NCBI GenBank assembly: GCA_034509425.1
Contig: JAVTVJ010000789.1
Location: forward strand, 434,001-498,000
Length of the DNA stretch: 64,000 bases
Direction of reading: 5' to 3'
From: Eopsaltria australis
Lineage: Eukaryota; Chordata; Aves; Passeriformes; Petroicidae
Program-made: the position numbers and the translations under genes
Notes under the pieces: model-generated
What the model was told of the DNA's origin: nothing
Database searches by the model: none
Seen by the model: the letters and a program-made list of their open reading frames with translations, nothing else
Shown: in pieces, positions 1 through 12,000 of the stretch
Position numbering within the stretch: position 1 is the stretch's first letter
How the letters are laid out: each line of letters starts with the position of its first letter

Positions 1-103
1 CGTGTGTGTGACACTGCAGGTTTGGAGGGACTGTCACTCCCACCCTGAAGGTCACAGGTGATGTTCTCAGGGTGTTAATGCACTTAATCTGTGTTCCTCA
101 CAG

Positions 104-184
104 GGTGTTTTTCTTTAATCTCCCCTACGAGTCCATCATGGAGCGCCTGTCCCAGCGGAGGACTGATCCCATCACTGGGGAGAG
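104..184 (+). CDS. AK8: AK8 penultimate coding exon (LID segment)
   Basis: The acceptor is CCTCACAG ending at 103 and the donor is GAGAG|GTGAGC with the intron starting at 185. The first base completes a codon from the previous exon and the last two bases begin the Arg codon of GERYH. The exon encodes the RRTDPITGE part of the nucleotide-binding lid. Confidence 0.9.
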
Positions 185-2450
185 GTGAGCACTCCTGCCT
201 CTGCTGAAACGTTTTTCTCACTGCCAGGGAGATGAAAGCACCAAATAGGCTTCTTAGAAATCTATAAGGAGCTCAGGAATGCTCTACTCCTGCTCAGGGA
301 TTCCTTAAAAGAAAAGTTAAAACTTTCATAGCTCCTGAAGCAGCAGCCCACCTTCCTGCTGCTGCAGCTCCTCAGAGCAGGGGGGTTTAAATCCTGGTGC
401 CTGAAATCTGCAGCAGCAAATAGCTCAGGTCTAAGATTTTAATGGTAACTAAATTGGTTGGTAAAATAAGGCTGAGGGAAGATGTCTGAAACCAAGCCTA
501 ATGTAGACGGGTTTCAGACATTCCCATGGGAATTTTGAAGGCTTCCCAGCTGGGGAAAATGGAAAATTTGCTGTGTTTTACTTCCCCAGACTCCTGTGAT
601 GGTCCTGTCTGCTGGGAGGTATTAATACATTTCCTGCTCAGTAGAGCAAACTTGTTTGAGCCACTGAGTCACTTCAAGGTTGGTTCATCTCACTGGTGTC
701 ACATCCCCTTGGCTCACTGTGACCTTCAGCTTTCTGAAGGTGCCTTCTCCACCCCTGATTTTCAGGGAACAAGTCACAAATGAATTAATCTTCCCAAAAA
801 GCTGCTGAAGTTGGCACGTGTTCACAACTTCACTTGTGGTCTGGTTTTATGATTCCCCACACTTAAATTTTAAACCCTTATTTTGCTTTTCTAAAGGCTG
901 AACACATCAAAGACAAATCCTGAACCCTCAAAGATTAAGGCCATAAAGAGTGGATTTGTCCCAAAGTGATGGATGATTATTCAGACATCTCACTCGAGGT
1001 GCAGCATTATCTTGTGACAGCAGCAGTGATTTGCTGTAACTGCTCTCTTTGCTTTAGTAATGAGCACTGTGGTTGTTGAGCAGAAAGGAACAGGCTGGAG
1101 CAAATCATCCCCACATCTTTGCATTTCTTATCATTAGGATTAGGCTGCTCAGTCTCTGCTCCAGTTCACACGCTTCCCTCTCCCACACTCTGGGGTTTAT
1201 TCCTCACCAATTCTCCGTGAATTGAATTGTTTTAGGTGCTGTGAATAATCCTTGGCACCATGTAAAGCCTGCCCCTCTGGCTGCAGGGCAGGGGGTGGCT
1301 TCAGCTGTGCCCTAAATCATCCCCATGTGGAGTGAACTCCGTGTCACATCCTTGGTGCAGCTCTGCAGACACAGACTCTGCTCTCTCCTTGCTTTTGCAT
1401 CTATCCCAAAAGTTGCAGAAAATTTGGCTCTACAGGAAGAGGGATAAGCTGGTTTTGGGTTAGGACAGAGGAGACATTTACTCAGAGTTAGGACTGCCAA
1501 TTCTAGCAGGGAATTTAAACACTTGATTGCAAAGGAACTTTTAGAGATTGTTGGCAATGCAGGAACATCACCAGAATTCCTTTGCTGCCAGCTGAGCTGG
1601 GCTGTGGCACTGCTGCAGGACTCAGAGGATGAAAATCCTCTTTCCTGCTGAAGTAACTGAGGGAACCCACAACTGTGAATTCAGGGAAGCCAAATTATGG
1701 CATTTGGAAAATTAAAGATAACCAAAACCTGTCTCAGGTGAATTAACCTCTTTTTATCTTCAGCTACTTCATAAAGATCTTAGCAATCACGTATCTGAGA
1801 CCCTTAAACACAGTTTAAGGTCCCAGCAATGCTGGATACAGGGTTTTGTTTAAGTTTAGGCTATTTTAGATGCTTTTTTAAAGACAGGAATCCAAGATTA
1901 CAAGTCAAACATCTGGAAATGCTTCTGAGCCTGGAGCACTGGGACATGAAACAGAGATTTCTCCTTGTGGGGAGCAGATAAACACTGCCAGTGTCACCTC
2001 CAGAGACACCCTTGGCCTTTGAGGATCCAGGATTCTTGAGGGCAGCAATGACAGATGACCTGCCCTGAAATGTCCAACCTTTGTTTTAAAACCCCAACCT
2101 GGAGCAGAAAGAGGCCAAGGGGCTGTGATAGGTAAAAGCATGGAGGATCTGCAGAAGTGGCTGCTGTGTCCTCCAGCTGAGCTCAAACCGTGGCATTTCT
2201 TCTCCTCTCCAGGTACCACAACACCTTCAGACCAGCTCCCACCCCAGAGATCCAGGCCCGGCTCAGGCAGAACCCCAAGGACAAGGAGGAAAACATTGAG
2301 AAGCGCCTGGACATCTATTACAACAATGTCAAAGCCCTGGAGGATTTTTACCAAGATGCCTTTTATGTCAATGCTGACCAAGACCCTTACGTTGTCTTTG
2401 AGTTCATAGAAAGCTGTATCATTAAGCCCCTTCCACGTAAAAGAAATTAG
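104..2450 (+). CDS. AK8: Adenylate kinase 8, C-terminal two coding exons (gene continues upstream of the window)
   Basis: Joined exons 104-184 and 2213-2450 encode about the last 105 residues of AK8, a nucleoside monophosphate kinase with two adenylate-kinase domains that transfers phosphate between ATP and AMP/CMP-type nucleotides and is associated with motile cilia. The first exon reads [22 protein letters not shown]; its arginine pair RR followed by DPITGERYH is the LID-region signature of adenylate kinases (R-x(n)-R-x-D-P-x-T-G-x-x-Y). The second exon reads through to [20 protein letters not shown] and stops after RKRN. The arginine of GERY is split across the junction (AG|G), and the donor GTGAGC and acceptor CTCCAG are good. 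Human AK8 is 479 residues long and ends with a closely similar segment, so roughly three quarters of the gene lies left of base 1. Its convergent neighbour is GTF3C4. Identification is firm from family knowledge; no search was run. Confidence 0.93.
185..2212 (+). other. AK8 last intron
   Basis: This 2.0 kb phase-2 intron has GT-AG ends. I see no exon, recognisable repeat or RNA gene in it. Short ORFs on both strands have no family resemblance. Confidence 0.85.
2213..2450 (+). CDS. AK8: AK8 terminal coding exon
   Basis: The acceptor is TCTCCTCTCCAG. The exon opens with the last base of the split Arg codon, then [17 protein letters not shown], a NPKDKEE segment and the AK8-like tail [13 protein letters not shown]. 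The TAG stop is at 2448-2450. A conserved C-terminal helix followed by a basic RKRN end matches the family's usual end point, so the protein is not truncated. Confidence 0.92.
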
Positions 2451-3217
2451 AAGTTTATAATTGAAGGGGATGATCTGTGGAAGAGTTGATTTTGAATTTT
2501 TCTCTGTAATATTTGCAGTCTGGTTGCTGGAGTGGCAGGTTATCACCAGGGAAGAGGAAATCAGCCAAGCTGTGTTAAACCTGAAGCTCACCAAGGCTGA
2601 GTGAAGTACAGAGGGTAAGAAACTGGGCTTTAGGGGGAAGTTTTTTGGCTTTTTTTCATGATGTAAGATGTGAAACACCGTGGCTGGGGAAGTCCTGTGT
2701 TTAATTCAAATATATTTTTCTGTTTCTGGATAGTAGTTTTGTCTTCACTGTGTGAGACCCATGAAGCCAATTTGGATGTGTTTGTGTCTTAATTCTCCAC
2801 CAAAACCACCCAGGCACTCCCTGCCTCCCTCTGTCACTAAAGCAAAGAGAAATACCAAGCTCCCAGCTCTGCAGAGAACTTTCTCCACAGAGTTTGAGGA
2901 TGGGGGCAGAGGTTTTCAATCCCCTGTTAATTCAGATTGTTTAAAAAGTGCTGACAAACCCCTCTGCAGAGGCACTGGCCATCCCCATTCTGTTGGGGAG
3001 AAAGACTCAGAACAACTGGACAGGATACCCAGAGCCATGGAAAAATGATTGCAGGTTCATCACTTCCAGAACCCAATCAAGGACATAACGAGCTGCAGGA
3101 GCAGGTGGGTCACTAAATTCCTGGGGTAACTCAGCTCCCAGCCTGTGGTTGCTCTGGCTGAGCTGTGAGGGTTTGTTTGATTTGGGTTTTTTTTCTTCTC
3201 TGGCTGGATGTGGCAGC

Positions 3218-3223
3218 AATAAA
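3218..3223 (+). terminator. Candidate AK8 polyadenylation signal AATAAA
   Basis: This is the first canonical AATAAA downstream of the AK8 stop codon, about 770 bp past it. It lies in a T-rich then G/T-containing context. A second AATAAA sits at 3786-3791. The actual 3' end cannot be decided from sequence. Confidence 0.4.
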
Positions 3224-4009
3224 TACTCAGGTAAGTCTTTTTTACCTGGAAAACCTCTGATGAAAGGCTGCTGGCTGTGTCAGACTCTGGCTGTGGAAAT
3301 GCACATCCTCAATGCCTGTAAGAAAGGGGAGATCTGTGGTGTGTCAGAGAACTGGGTTGGATGTCTCTGTTCTGTCTCCCTCTATTTCTCCCATGTGTGA
3401 GTGTGAATGTGAATTCCCCCTGCCAGGGCATGGAGAGGAGCTCCAGGTTTCTCCTGAAAGACTCAGGGTGTGGGAAGGTGCAGGCAGAGAGGAACAGGCT
3501 TCCAGAAGGCTTTTGGGTTTAGGTGACTCCTCTGATCCCATTGCTGTCCATAGATTTGGGTCTTTGTTGCTTTCTTTGGCTGTCTATGTCTAAATCCATA
3601 TGGAGAAATGAAAAATGTACAGGCCAAATTTCCTTCTTGCTCCTGTAGAGTAACTTCAGGAGGAAAGACCCTGTGTTATTCTGTGAGAATTTAAAGTCAG
3701 AATTTTCAATACTTCTGGGAGGGAAGGGGTGTTGATGAATGGGAATTGGACTTTCTAGCCTTGAGGGCAGCTCTAAAAGTCTCAGAATAAATATCTTTGA
3801 AACCTAAGCCAGCCAAATCCAAGCAAGCTGAGTCCCTGGTGCCTCTTGAGCTGAGAAATTCCAGCCTGCAGCACCAGGCTGAGGCAGAGGCTGCTCCCAG
3901 GCACAGAGCTCAGCCACAAACCCTGGTGTTCAGCTGGGCAAGGCCATCTCTAACAGCTCTACCTGTTACAAATGTGCTGGCTGGTGGCTGCTTGGGCAGC
4001 TGGCTTTTC

Positions 4010-4690
4010 TGCCATTGCTATGAAGATGTGCTGCAGCATCCGTGCATAATTGGGAGCCCTTCTATTAATAATACATGGGAAGCTCATCTTGCTAATATCA
4101 CCTTCATCTGAGCGTTCCTACTAAATATTTTGATAGATGAAATGGGGAGAGAGTGTATTTAAATACTGTTTGTACTGCAGCTAGGGTACAAAAGGGACGG
4201 CGCATCTTTAATTAGACAGGTACATCTGCTTAATTAATTTAGCTGTAAAGCCCTTTTTCCTCTTCATTCTTTCATCTATATGCGGGTGCTATATTAGTTC
4301 CACTCCGCTGGTTCCATAGAAACTGAGAAAAAGAGCTCAGTCTCATTGAGATGCACTTGGCATGTCTGGGTAGGAGTCTCAGGTCAGTGGTCAACCCCCA
4401 AGGGTTTGCAGCAGGCCTGAAGTGCAGAACGTCAGGGTTAGCAGAACATGCTAATACTCATGTAGAACTCTCCCTCAGAAACAACTAAAACAATTGACAT
4501 TCATTTAATTACTGTAAACGAAACAGCCCCTGCATGACTTTGCATAGTAAAGCCTGTTAATACCAAAAAGGTTCAGTGGGTGGAAGGAGGAATTAGGCTT
4601 TTATAATTGGAATGCAACACTTGAAAACCAATTTGGTAACTAGGCGTGATTTTATTAGCATCTTATTCTGGCAAAACAAATGTTGAGCAA
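4010..4690. promoter_or_regulatory. Candidate conserved noncoding element between AK8 and GTF3C4
   Basis: The block is AT-rich but keeps scattered CpGs. It carries homeodomain-type words TAATTAG at 4209-4215 and TAATTAATTT at 4231-4240, plus further ATTAAT and TTTATTAGC words and the TGCATGACTTTGCAT segment near 4530-4545. Low repeat content and motif clustering are typical of vertebrate developmental CNEs. Conservation itself cannot be measured here. Confidence 0.35.
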
Positions 4691-7669
4691 TGAGAAAAAC
4701 AAGGTGAAGAGGAGGTGGTGGGAACACAGCAGGGATCAGACGTTACTGATTGTGCAGCTTTGCCCAGGTCTGGAATGGACATTTCCATCACTCTGCTTCC
4801 CAGAGACTTTGTGGAGAGGCTGCCTGGAGCTCGTGCTGTACCCTGTAAGTTATGCTGTTAATTATGGAGTTTAGCAGCAAGGTCAGTTTGTCCAACTGTT
4901 CCACAAACTTTGTGTGCACCAGCTCCAGACACCGGATCCTTCAGTGGTGGAAGGGCACCTGAACACCCCCAGGCAGGAGATCCCCTCCTCCAGCACCTCC
5001 TCTGCCAGGACCCCCTGTAGCTCTGGAAGGATTTCCCTGCTCTCACCTTTCCCTGGGATGCTTGGATGCTGCTCAGGGAATGGCATTAATTCCAACCTGC
5101 TCTGTAGTGAGGGCTCTGAGGAGCAGGAATGGCTCTTCCTTCTCTTCCTCTCTCCAAAAAAATATTTGTCATTATATATCCATTGAAAACCATAGTATTT
5201 CCTCTCTAGAAATACAGTAGGATTAAGAGGATGAGGAAACACCAAAGGCAAGGGTGACTGAATGATGAAGTCCCCAAGCCATGAGTGATTTGAGGTAAAA
5301 GGCAGCAATGAGGTCCCTCATCACCAATCCCAGAGCAGGGAGTGCAATTTGGAGACACAAGACTGAGTCCTTATGACCCCAAACTTCCTCCTTAGCTCTA
5401 AGAATGGCATCCAGCACCAAGGCACTGAGACTGCACAGTCCAGAGCTGTTCCACTTATCAATCCAACTTGGGTTAGCCTGGATTGATTCATCCCAGTGGA
5501 GGAGGGATTACCTCTGTTCAGTGTGAGCAGCAAGTCTGAAATGCTATCAGAGCCTCCTCATCAAGGGCAATGACACCTTAGCTCTGGGCAAACAGGATCT
5601 CTGCCTGTTAATTCTCGGCTGCAAGAGCAAGTATCACAATCCTTTAAAAACAAAGAGCATCAGGTACCCTCAGTCTCTGCTGGAATGTTGTTTTCCCTCT
5701 GGAGATGAGGGTCCTTGAACAGCCAGAGCAGAGCGTTCACCACCAAATGGTGAAGCAGTTGATACCCTCCAACTGTTCTCCTGTTTGAAGTAGCCTGCAA
5801 AACTTGGGCAAAAACTTAGTGAGATAAACTCCAATTCTGTGGGATTTGTTCTTTGAACATTTCAGCTGGTGCCTCAAAACAGACTAGGCCTTGAGGGGAG
5901 ATGTGTTAGTTTGAGGAAGCAACTCTGATAATGGCAAAATAACACAAGGAGGTGCTCGCTCCTTGCCCCCCTTCCCCATGGGGTGACAGCAAGGTTTGAT
6001 CAGGACAAGGTATGGGACAATGCCCCAAGGTGCAGCTGCAGCCCTGCAGGAGCAGAACCAACCCCTGCCTGCCCAGAACTGCCCCTCACGAGTCTGAGGC
6101 ATTAAAAGATTCCTGGAGCAGCCTCAGCACTCGCTGGGCAGCCAAACCCAGGGGTCAGCACTGGGGGTTAAATGTTACTGAGCGAGGTGGGCTCTGCTAT
6201 TCTGGTTAAAAATGCACTCAGGGACAAGTGCTGGTTTACACAAAAATGAAATCCCAGTTCCCCTGTACCTGTTGTGAACAGGTCAGGGTGAAGAGAGAGC
6301 TTTTTGCTAAAGGATCTCCACTGGCAGACAAAGGCAACGTGGTTGGCTTTAAAATTCCATTTTCCCAGCAGTCTGAAACCAGGTTAAACAAACTGGCAGT
6401 GGCAGACTGAGTATCTACTGCCTTGAAAGGCAGGGAAAATAAACATTAATGCTGCAATGTTAATGGGAGGTGTGCTGGAGCTTCTCTGTGGCAAAGCATT
6501 AAAACTCAGTCCAGGGAAATTCAAGAGAACTGCCAGAAATGATCAGCAAGAACCAATCTAATCTGTTATCGTGTGAACCTTTGGGTCAGCCAGGCTTAAA
6601 CATTTCAGCAGATCAGGATATTTTTATGGTGTCTAAGCCACAGCTGAAGAAACGTTCTTTGACTTTTTCTGAAAGCCCTGGGACAGGGTTCTGCAGGGCT
6701 CCCTCCCCTTCTCCATAGGCTGGAGAGTTCCTAAATTGGAACATTTACTGATGAGCTGGTCAAGACTGCCAGGGCAAGGACTTGCAGCTTCCACTTAAAA
6801 TGCCTTCTCAACCACCACGAATAAACCTCTGCTCAGCTCACGTGGAAATGGATGTTCTGTTTCCCCCAAGCCCCATCAGCACTGGGGACTTTTATCCCAG
6901 GTACCAGAGCTGGCCCCAAACTCCACACACGTTGGGTATCGAGGTTACTCCTTGTTTTACTGGATGCCAACACGAGCTACATCTCCCTTCTCTGCAGACA
7001 CACCAAAGTAATTTCAATTTTCAATGCACAGCAATAAAAAACTAAACGTTTCTTTAATACAATTATGGTATCACTTCCAAGGATATTTACAAACAAGGCT
7101 AATTATTTTACAGATGAATGTGCTTCTGCTGTTTCTAGGCTACTACAGCAATGTTCTTCTCAGTCAATGCATGATCATGCTTAATGCATGAGACACTTGA
7201 ACAGAAGGACAGCTGACTTCTCTAATGTTTGCTGGAAAAAAAAATTCTGCTCCTATTAAAGGTGAAGGAACATTAACAAAATATGCATAGTCATTGAATG
7301 GAGGAAACAAGCACCAATCACATATGCACTGGTGGGAGACTGATACTGTCAGCACAATTCCATGAATTCTCAACAGCTGTAGAGCACATCCCACACAGTG
7401 AAAGTGTCAGGAATCACAGACAGGGCCACACCTCTGCCATTGGTACTCTGCAGAATGGAAATACACAAACTCAGGATTATTTGACAGCATGAGTTGGAGT
7501 TAACAAGACCAACAGTACCAAGTAACCACACACATCTGGGAGGTATTATTCCTCTAACACTGCATAGAAAGTTGAAAAGGATTCTGCTCTCTGTGGCAAG
7601 AGATTACAAGAAAAGGATGGTTTTTCTGATAGGACAGTTAGAAGGCAAAATAAATTCCTGGGCTCAGCC

Positions 7670-7968
7670 ACTTGAGATGGAGAGAGACTTTCTACAAGAG
7701 CCTGGAGTGACAGGACAAGGGGGAATGGCTTCTAAAGGGTTAGATGGGGTATTAGAAAAAAATCCTTCCCTGTGAGAGTGGGGAGGCCCTGGCACAGGGT
7801 GCCCAGAGCAGCTGTGGCTGCCCCATCCCTGGCAGTGTCCAAGGCCAGGCTGGACAGGGCCTGGAGCACCCTGGGACAGTGGAAGGTGTTCCTGCCCATG
7901 GCAGGGAGTGGAATGAGATGAGCTTTATGGTCCTTGGCAACTCAAACTGAGATATTCTGGGATACACA
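7670..7968 (+). mobile_element. CR1 LINE 3' fragment (plus orientation)
   Basis: The stretch runs through the standard CR1 3' landmarks in order. These are a GAGAGACTTTCTACAAG segment, GTGACAGGACAAGGGGGAA, TCCTTCCCTGTGAGAGTGG, TGCCCAGAGCAGCTGTGG, CCCTGCCCATGGCAGG-like text and a degenerate CAACTCAAACTGAGATATTCTG tail. It is 5'-truncated, as nearly all avian CR1 copies are. Divergence from the family consensus I remember is moderate, so it is probably an old copy. Confidence 0.88.
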
Positions 7969-9033
7969 AACAGCTTCAGCAGCCTCCTTGGCCTTACCTA
8001 GAGCACGTCAGCCATGGTGGGGTTGGGTTTGGGGTGTTTTGTTTGTTTTGGGGTTTTTACTGAGCTTTATGAAAAGCTGTCAGCTGGGAGTGATTATTTG
8101 TGTGTCAGACTTCTGTAAAACTCAACTGCTGTATGAGGGAGACTCTCAATTTAATTGAGAGTAGTAGTGTTAATTTGTAATGCTTTTGGTAATGAGTTTC
8201 TCTGGAAAAGAGGATTCTTCTTGGTAGAGGATTAAGTGAAACCAAAGGCAAATACATTGGCAAAAGCTGGGAAGTAGTCAGAACTTAGTTCAGAAAAAAA
8301 AGTGGGGCAAGAGACTTAAGAGCATTGAAAATTTTATATATATGTATATATATTAGTGTTTAAGCTAATTGCTATTAGTTCAATTATTATTATATTTAAA
8401 AATCATCCTTAATGATCCCTATTTGACCCAGGCAGCCAAAATCACCCTTCTGACTGAAACACTTCTGAGGCAGTTACTCCTCTGGACTTTCAGTGAAATT
8501 CATGCCATGGCCAATTTCTTTCATATGGCTGTAACTGGCATCTGCTTCTCTGGGCAAGACACTGGAACCAGGGATTATTTGGACAGTTCAATGTTCTACA
8601 GCAAATGCCAGGGTTGTTAAAAAGCAAAGGAGAGCACCGCAAGCTGGAGCCTTCTCTACCCACCAAGATCATTCAAGAGGCAGCTCTGCTGTTCCCATCC
8701 CAGCTTTTGGGAACTGACCCCGGTGTCAGGCAGAAAGGACAATTCCCACTGTGCTCAACCCTTCAGTTCCTTGTCAGTGTCCAGCTCCTGAGGCTTCCAT
8801 GGTTGCACTTCCAAACTGCTTTGAACTGGCTCTTCCAGGTGTATTCCTGTTTCTGGAGCGTGGAATGGGCTCTGGATTTCAGGAGTTTGTAGAACCTGTG
8901 ATGTTTTATGTACAGGGCTGTGGACAAGGTGTTCCCACTCCAGCAGAGTTTGTGTTCCTGCCCCTGTATCCTCCCAGGCTGAAGGGAGTTTATGCAGTAG
9001 AGAAAATACTTTCAGTCTTGACACAGCTTTTCT

Positions 9034-9098
9034 CTAGAACACAGGAGAATCACAGAAGGTGCAAGGTCCCTGCAATAACCTCTTGATCCATTCAGGAT
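9034..9098 (-). CDS. GTF3C4: GTF3C4 coding exon 5 (C-terminus)
   Basis: The minus-strand acceptor TTATTTGCAG precedes the exon. It finishes the split Asp codon, then reads PEWIKRLLQGPCTFCDSPVF and stops with TAG at 9036-9034. The CxxC pair (792/795) completes the zinc module. The exon is too short to stand out as an ORF, but the family ending is unmistakable. Confidence 0.93.
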
Positions 9099-12000
9099 CT
9101 GCAAATAAGAAAACAAGTTGTTTAAAGCCGGAGGTAGAGAAGAACAGAGGAATGAAACCTGAGATGCACGAACTAAACAAGAATTCTCAACAGTTTGTGT
9201 ATATTCACACACAGGACTGACTGAGAATTCAATGACACCCAACTCTCTTTCTGCCCTGAAATTTCAAATAATGCCACTTCAAATTCCACCTCAGCAGGGG
9301 GCCAAATTAAGGTGAAACACTCCATGCTTTATCCTTACATGCTCACAGCTATTTAGGAAAAAAATTTAAAGGATCACCAAGGCACAACTGCAGTGCTCTC
9401 GTTTTCTAAACTGGAATTAGATCCCTCACATAACCCAGTCCTTGGTTCCTGTCTCTTTATCCCTCTTGCAGAACTGGGTGCTGATATATTCAATTTGAAT
9501 ATCAAACTAACTGCTGGAGCATTCCAGCACAGATTACGTGTTTACCCAGGTCTCATCAAAATGTGAGATTTATACATCAATTTCTGCAGTCACTGATTTG
9601 TAATTAAGATGTCACAACACCAGGACACTGTGAAATGCAGAAATTCACATATAAACTGCCTAAAAGAGAAAAGTCAGTGAAACTAATTCAAACCATTCTG
9701 CAGATAGAAGTTAAAAAGCCCCAATCCTGCCCCTTTCGGCCTCAGAACATTTTACCTTCAGGGGTTGGGTGCCGTGCAATGCTGTCGTGAAGCAAACACC
9801 TCCTGTACACCAAACTCTGGCAGGACTGGTAGGTTAGAAAGCACCTGTGAAAGGACAAGAAGTTTTATCAAGAGGTTTGGGATTTCTTTTTTAATGACCT
9901 GCTCCTGTGCCCTGACTGGAGGCTGGGTTCTGTTCACAATTTGCTTTCTAAGGGTAAAGGTAGTAATAAACCACATTAAATATGAAAATTAATAATTTAT
10001 TAATTCAGGTAAATGAAACTCCCCAAGTGCACCAAATTGCATATGGACACGAAAATGAAAGGTCAAAAATCAATATATCATTGGGCAAAAAAATTCTAGC
10101 ATACAGTAGAGGAGGTGAAAAGCTTGAGGCCCTACTGCTCAGGGAAGAACCAAGGTGTCCTTAAGGCTATGACTGTTTACCCAAATTAGCATATAAAACC
10201 TGTTAGGCACAGCTTTTCTTTGGGAAAAACCAGTGACTTGCCAAAGCTCCAGGGACAATCTCCATGTACCCCCCCCCACACTGGTCCAGAAAGATTTCAT
10301 TTTCTAGATGTTCCAGAATTTGTCTGACTTCTCAACCTGTTCTCCATCATTTCTTGTTAAACTGCTTTTGTTTTCAAATGCTGAAGGAGCTTAAAGGAAA
10401 CCCTCCTTCAAGTGATGTTCCAAAGGATGACTTGTCCTCGATTCTCCCTTGCCTGCTTTCTCCCTGACCACATATCCCTTCACTTGGGAAAAAAAAGATG
10501 CTCAAAAGCATTTTATTATAAAAATTGTCCTGCTCAGAGAACCACATCCAACCTCCAGTGCCCTGGCTCTTATGGAAGAGGACCATGGATAACATACATC
10601 ATGCCTCTTCTCTCCAATGCTAGCACGTGGTTTAGTGAGCTCTCAAAATATGTTTAAATTATCCAGAGGAGGGGGAAAGATAAGTGAGCATTACCTGAGC
10701 CAGATGTGGCCGTTGGAGCACACGGCCTGTTTGCGGTCGGTGAAGGGCAGGATCTCCTTGCACAGACTGCAGTGCTCAGGGAAGGTCTGTTTGTTCATCT
10801 TCTTCAGGATGTGCCCAATCAGCACCTGCAACACACAGGGAGCACTCAGTGACACAGCCCAGGGTGGGAGCACCTCCCTGTGGGTCCAGAGTGTGACACG
10901 GAATGTGCTGAACCCCAAGAAATCAAAGTGTAAGAAATGCAATATATCAGTAAGTGTTCATTTACTCTCCTTTTGTTCTCCTGAAGATTTCTGTCCCAGA
11001 CCTTAAAAACAATAATTCCTTGCAAATTTTAGAAGTACTGAAAGAACTGATGTCACACCACTGACCATTCCAGCAATGCTTTCCCTCATGCCTATCACAC
11101 AGTGGATGTGCTAATAAAAATTCCTGTTCAGGAATTACCTGGATGCCTTTAGCAGTCATCTGGGAGCACAGATTTATAGCAGAGCATTTATGTCATCAAA
11201 TTTGTCTGTGACATTTCAATGGATATAAACCACATCCCAGGGACCTTTAAAGTGTGACAGCAAACTGAACAGATAAAATACAATTTTGAAGTCGCTTTTC
11301 ATCGCTAGAAAAAAGAAACAAGATTCTTCTAAGATAAGAAAAGCAACTCTCAGACCTTCAATTCATAGTAATTGGATGCCAGAACACTTTCCTGGTGAAT
11401 TACTGATGGCCACACCTGGCTGTGATGCCAGCAGGGACAACACCATGTACACCAGTGATGGACATGTGCTTCCTTCCTCTGTCTGTCTGGATGCAAGATA
11501 AAGGTGGATTTTTAGGGTTCAGGTGATTTAAGGACTTAGGTATGAAAAGAACTGCTCTCTGCTCATACAAAGGGGTGCAGAGACACCTGAAGCATGCCTG
11601 TCATTGGGTTTTAGAGCTGGGAGGCTGATGCAGAGTGTTCCCACCACAGCTGCCTGTGCCTCCCCTGTGTATTGAGAGAACTTCACTGCCCTGTGCAGGC
11701 TTCGCTGGCCTCTGACTTCCTGCCACAAACACTCGCTCTGCACATTGCAACCATCAGGATACTGTCCTTGCAGTTAGGCTTTGACATTGGTGGGGACATT
11801 GCAAGTTTGGGAAGAGTTCCTATCATGGCCAAGCATTCAGGTATGCTCATTAATTGTAGTGCAGTAAGTGCTAGTGTGCCTGAAAGTGCTGGCCACGTGT
11901 GTTGTAACAAAGGCATTCAGCCAGCTTGGGTAACTGAATGTCCTGCATGGAGTTCTGAATCCCTGGGTTTAACTCATAAAACACAACCACTTTCTGACCC

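Larger units (their letters stand above)
2451..9033. other. Convergent AK8/GTF3C4 intergenic region
   Basis: The 6.6 kb between the two facing stop codons must hold both 3' UTRs. It contains a CR1 copy (about 7670-7968), a TA-rich run near 8335-8353, a perfect inverted repeat at 8142-8162 and an AT-rich enhancer-like block at about 4010-4690. No ORF here resembles a known protein, and no tRNA or structured RNA was recognised. Confidence 0.75.

Noticed and set aside
1905..2678. 257-codon minus-strand ORF over AK8 last exon
   Set aside because: Antisense shadow without splice or family support; the plus-strand AK8 exon explains the openness.
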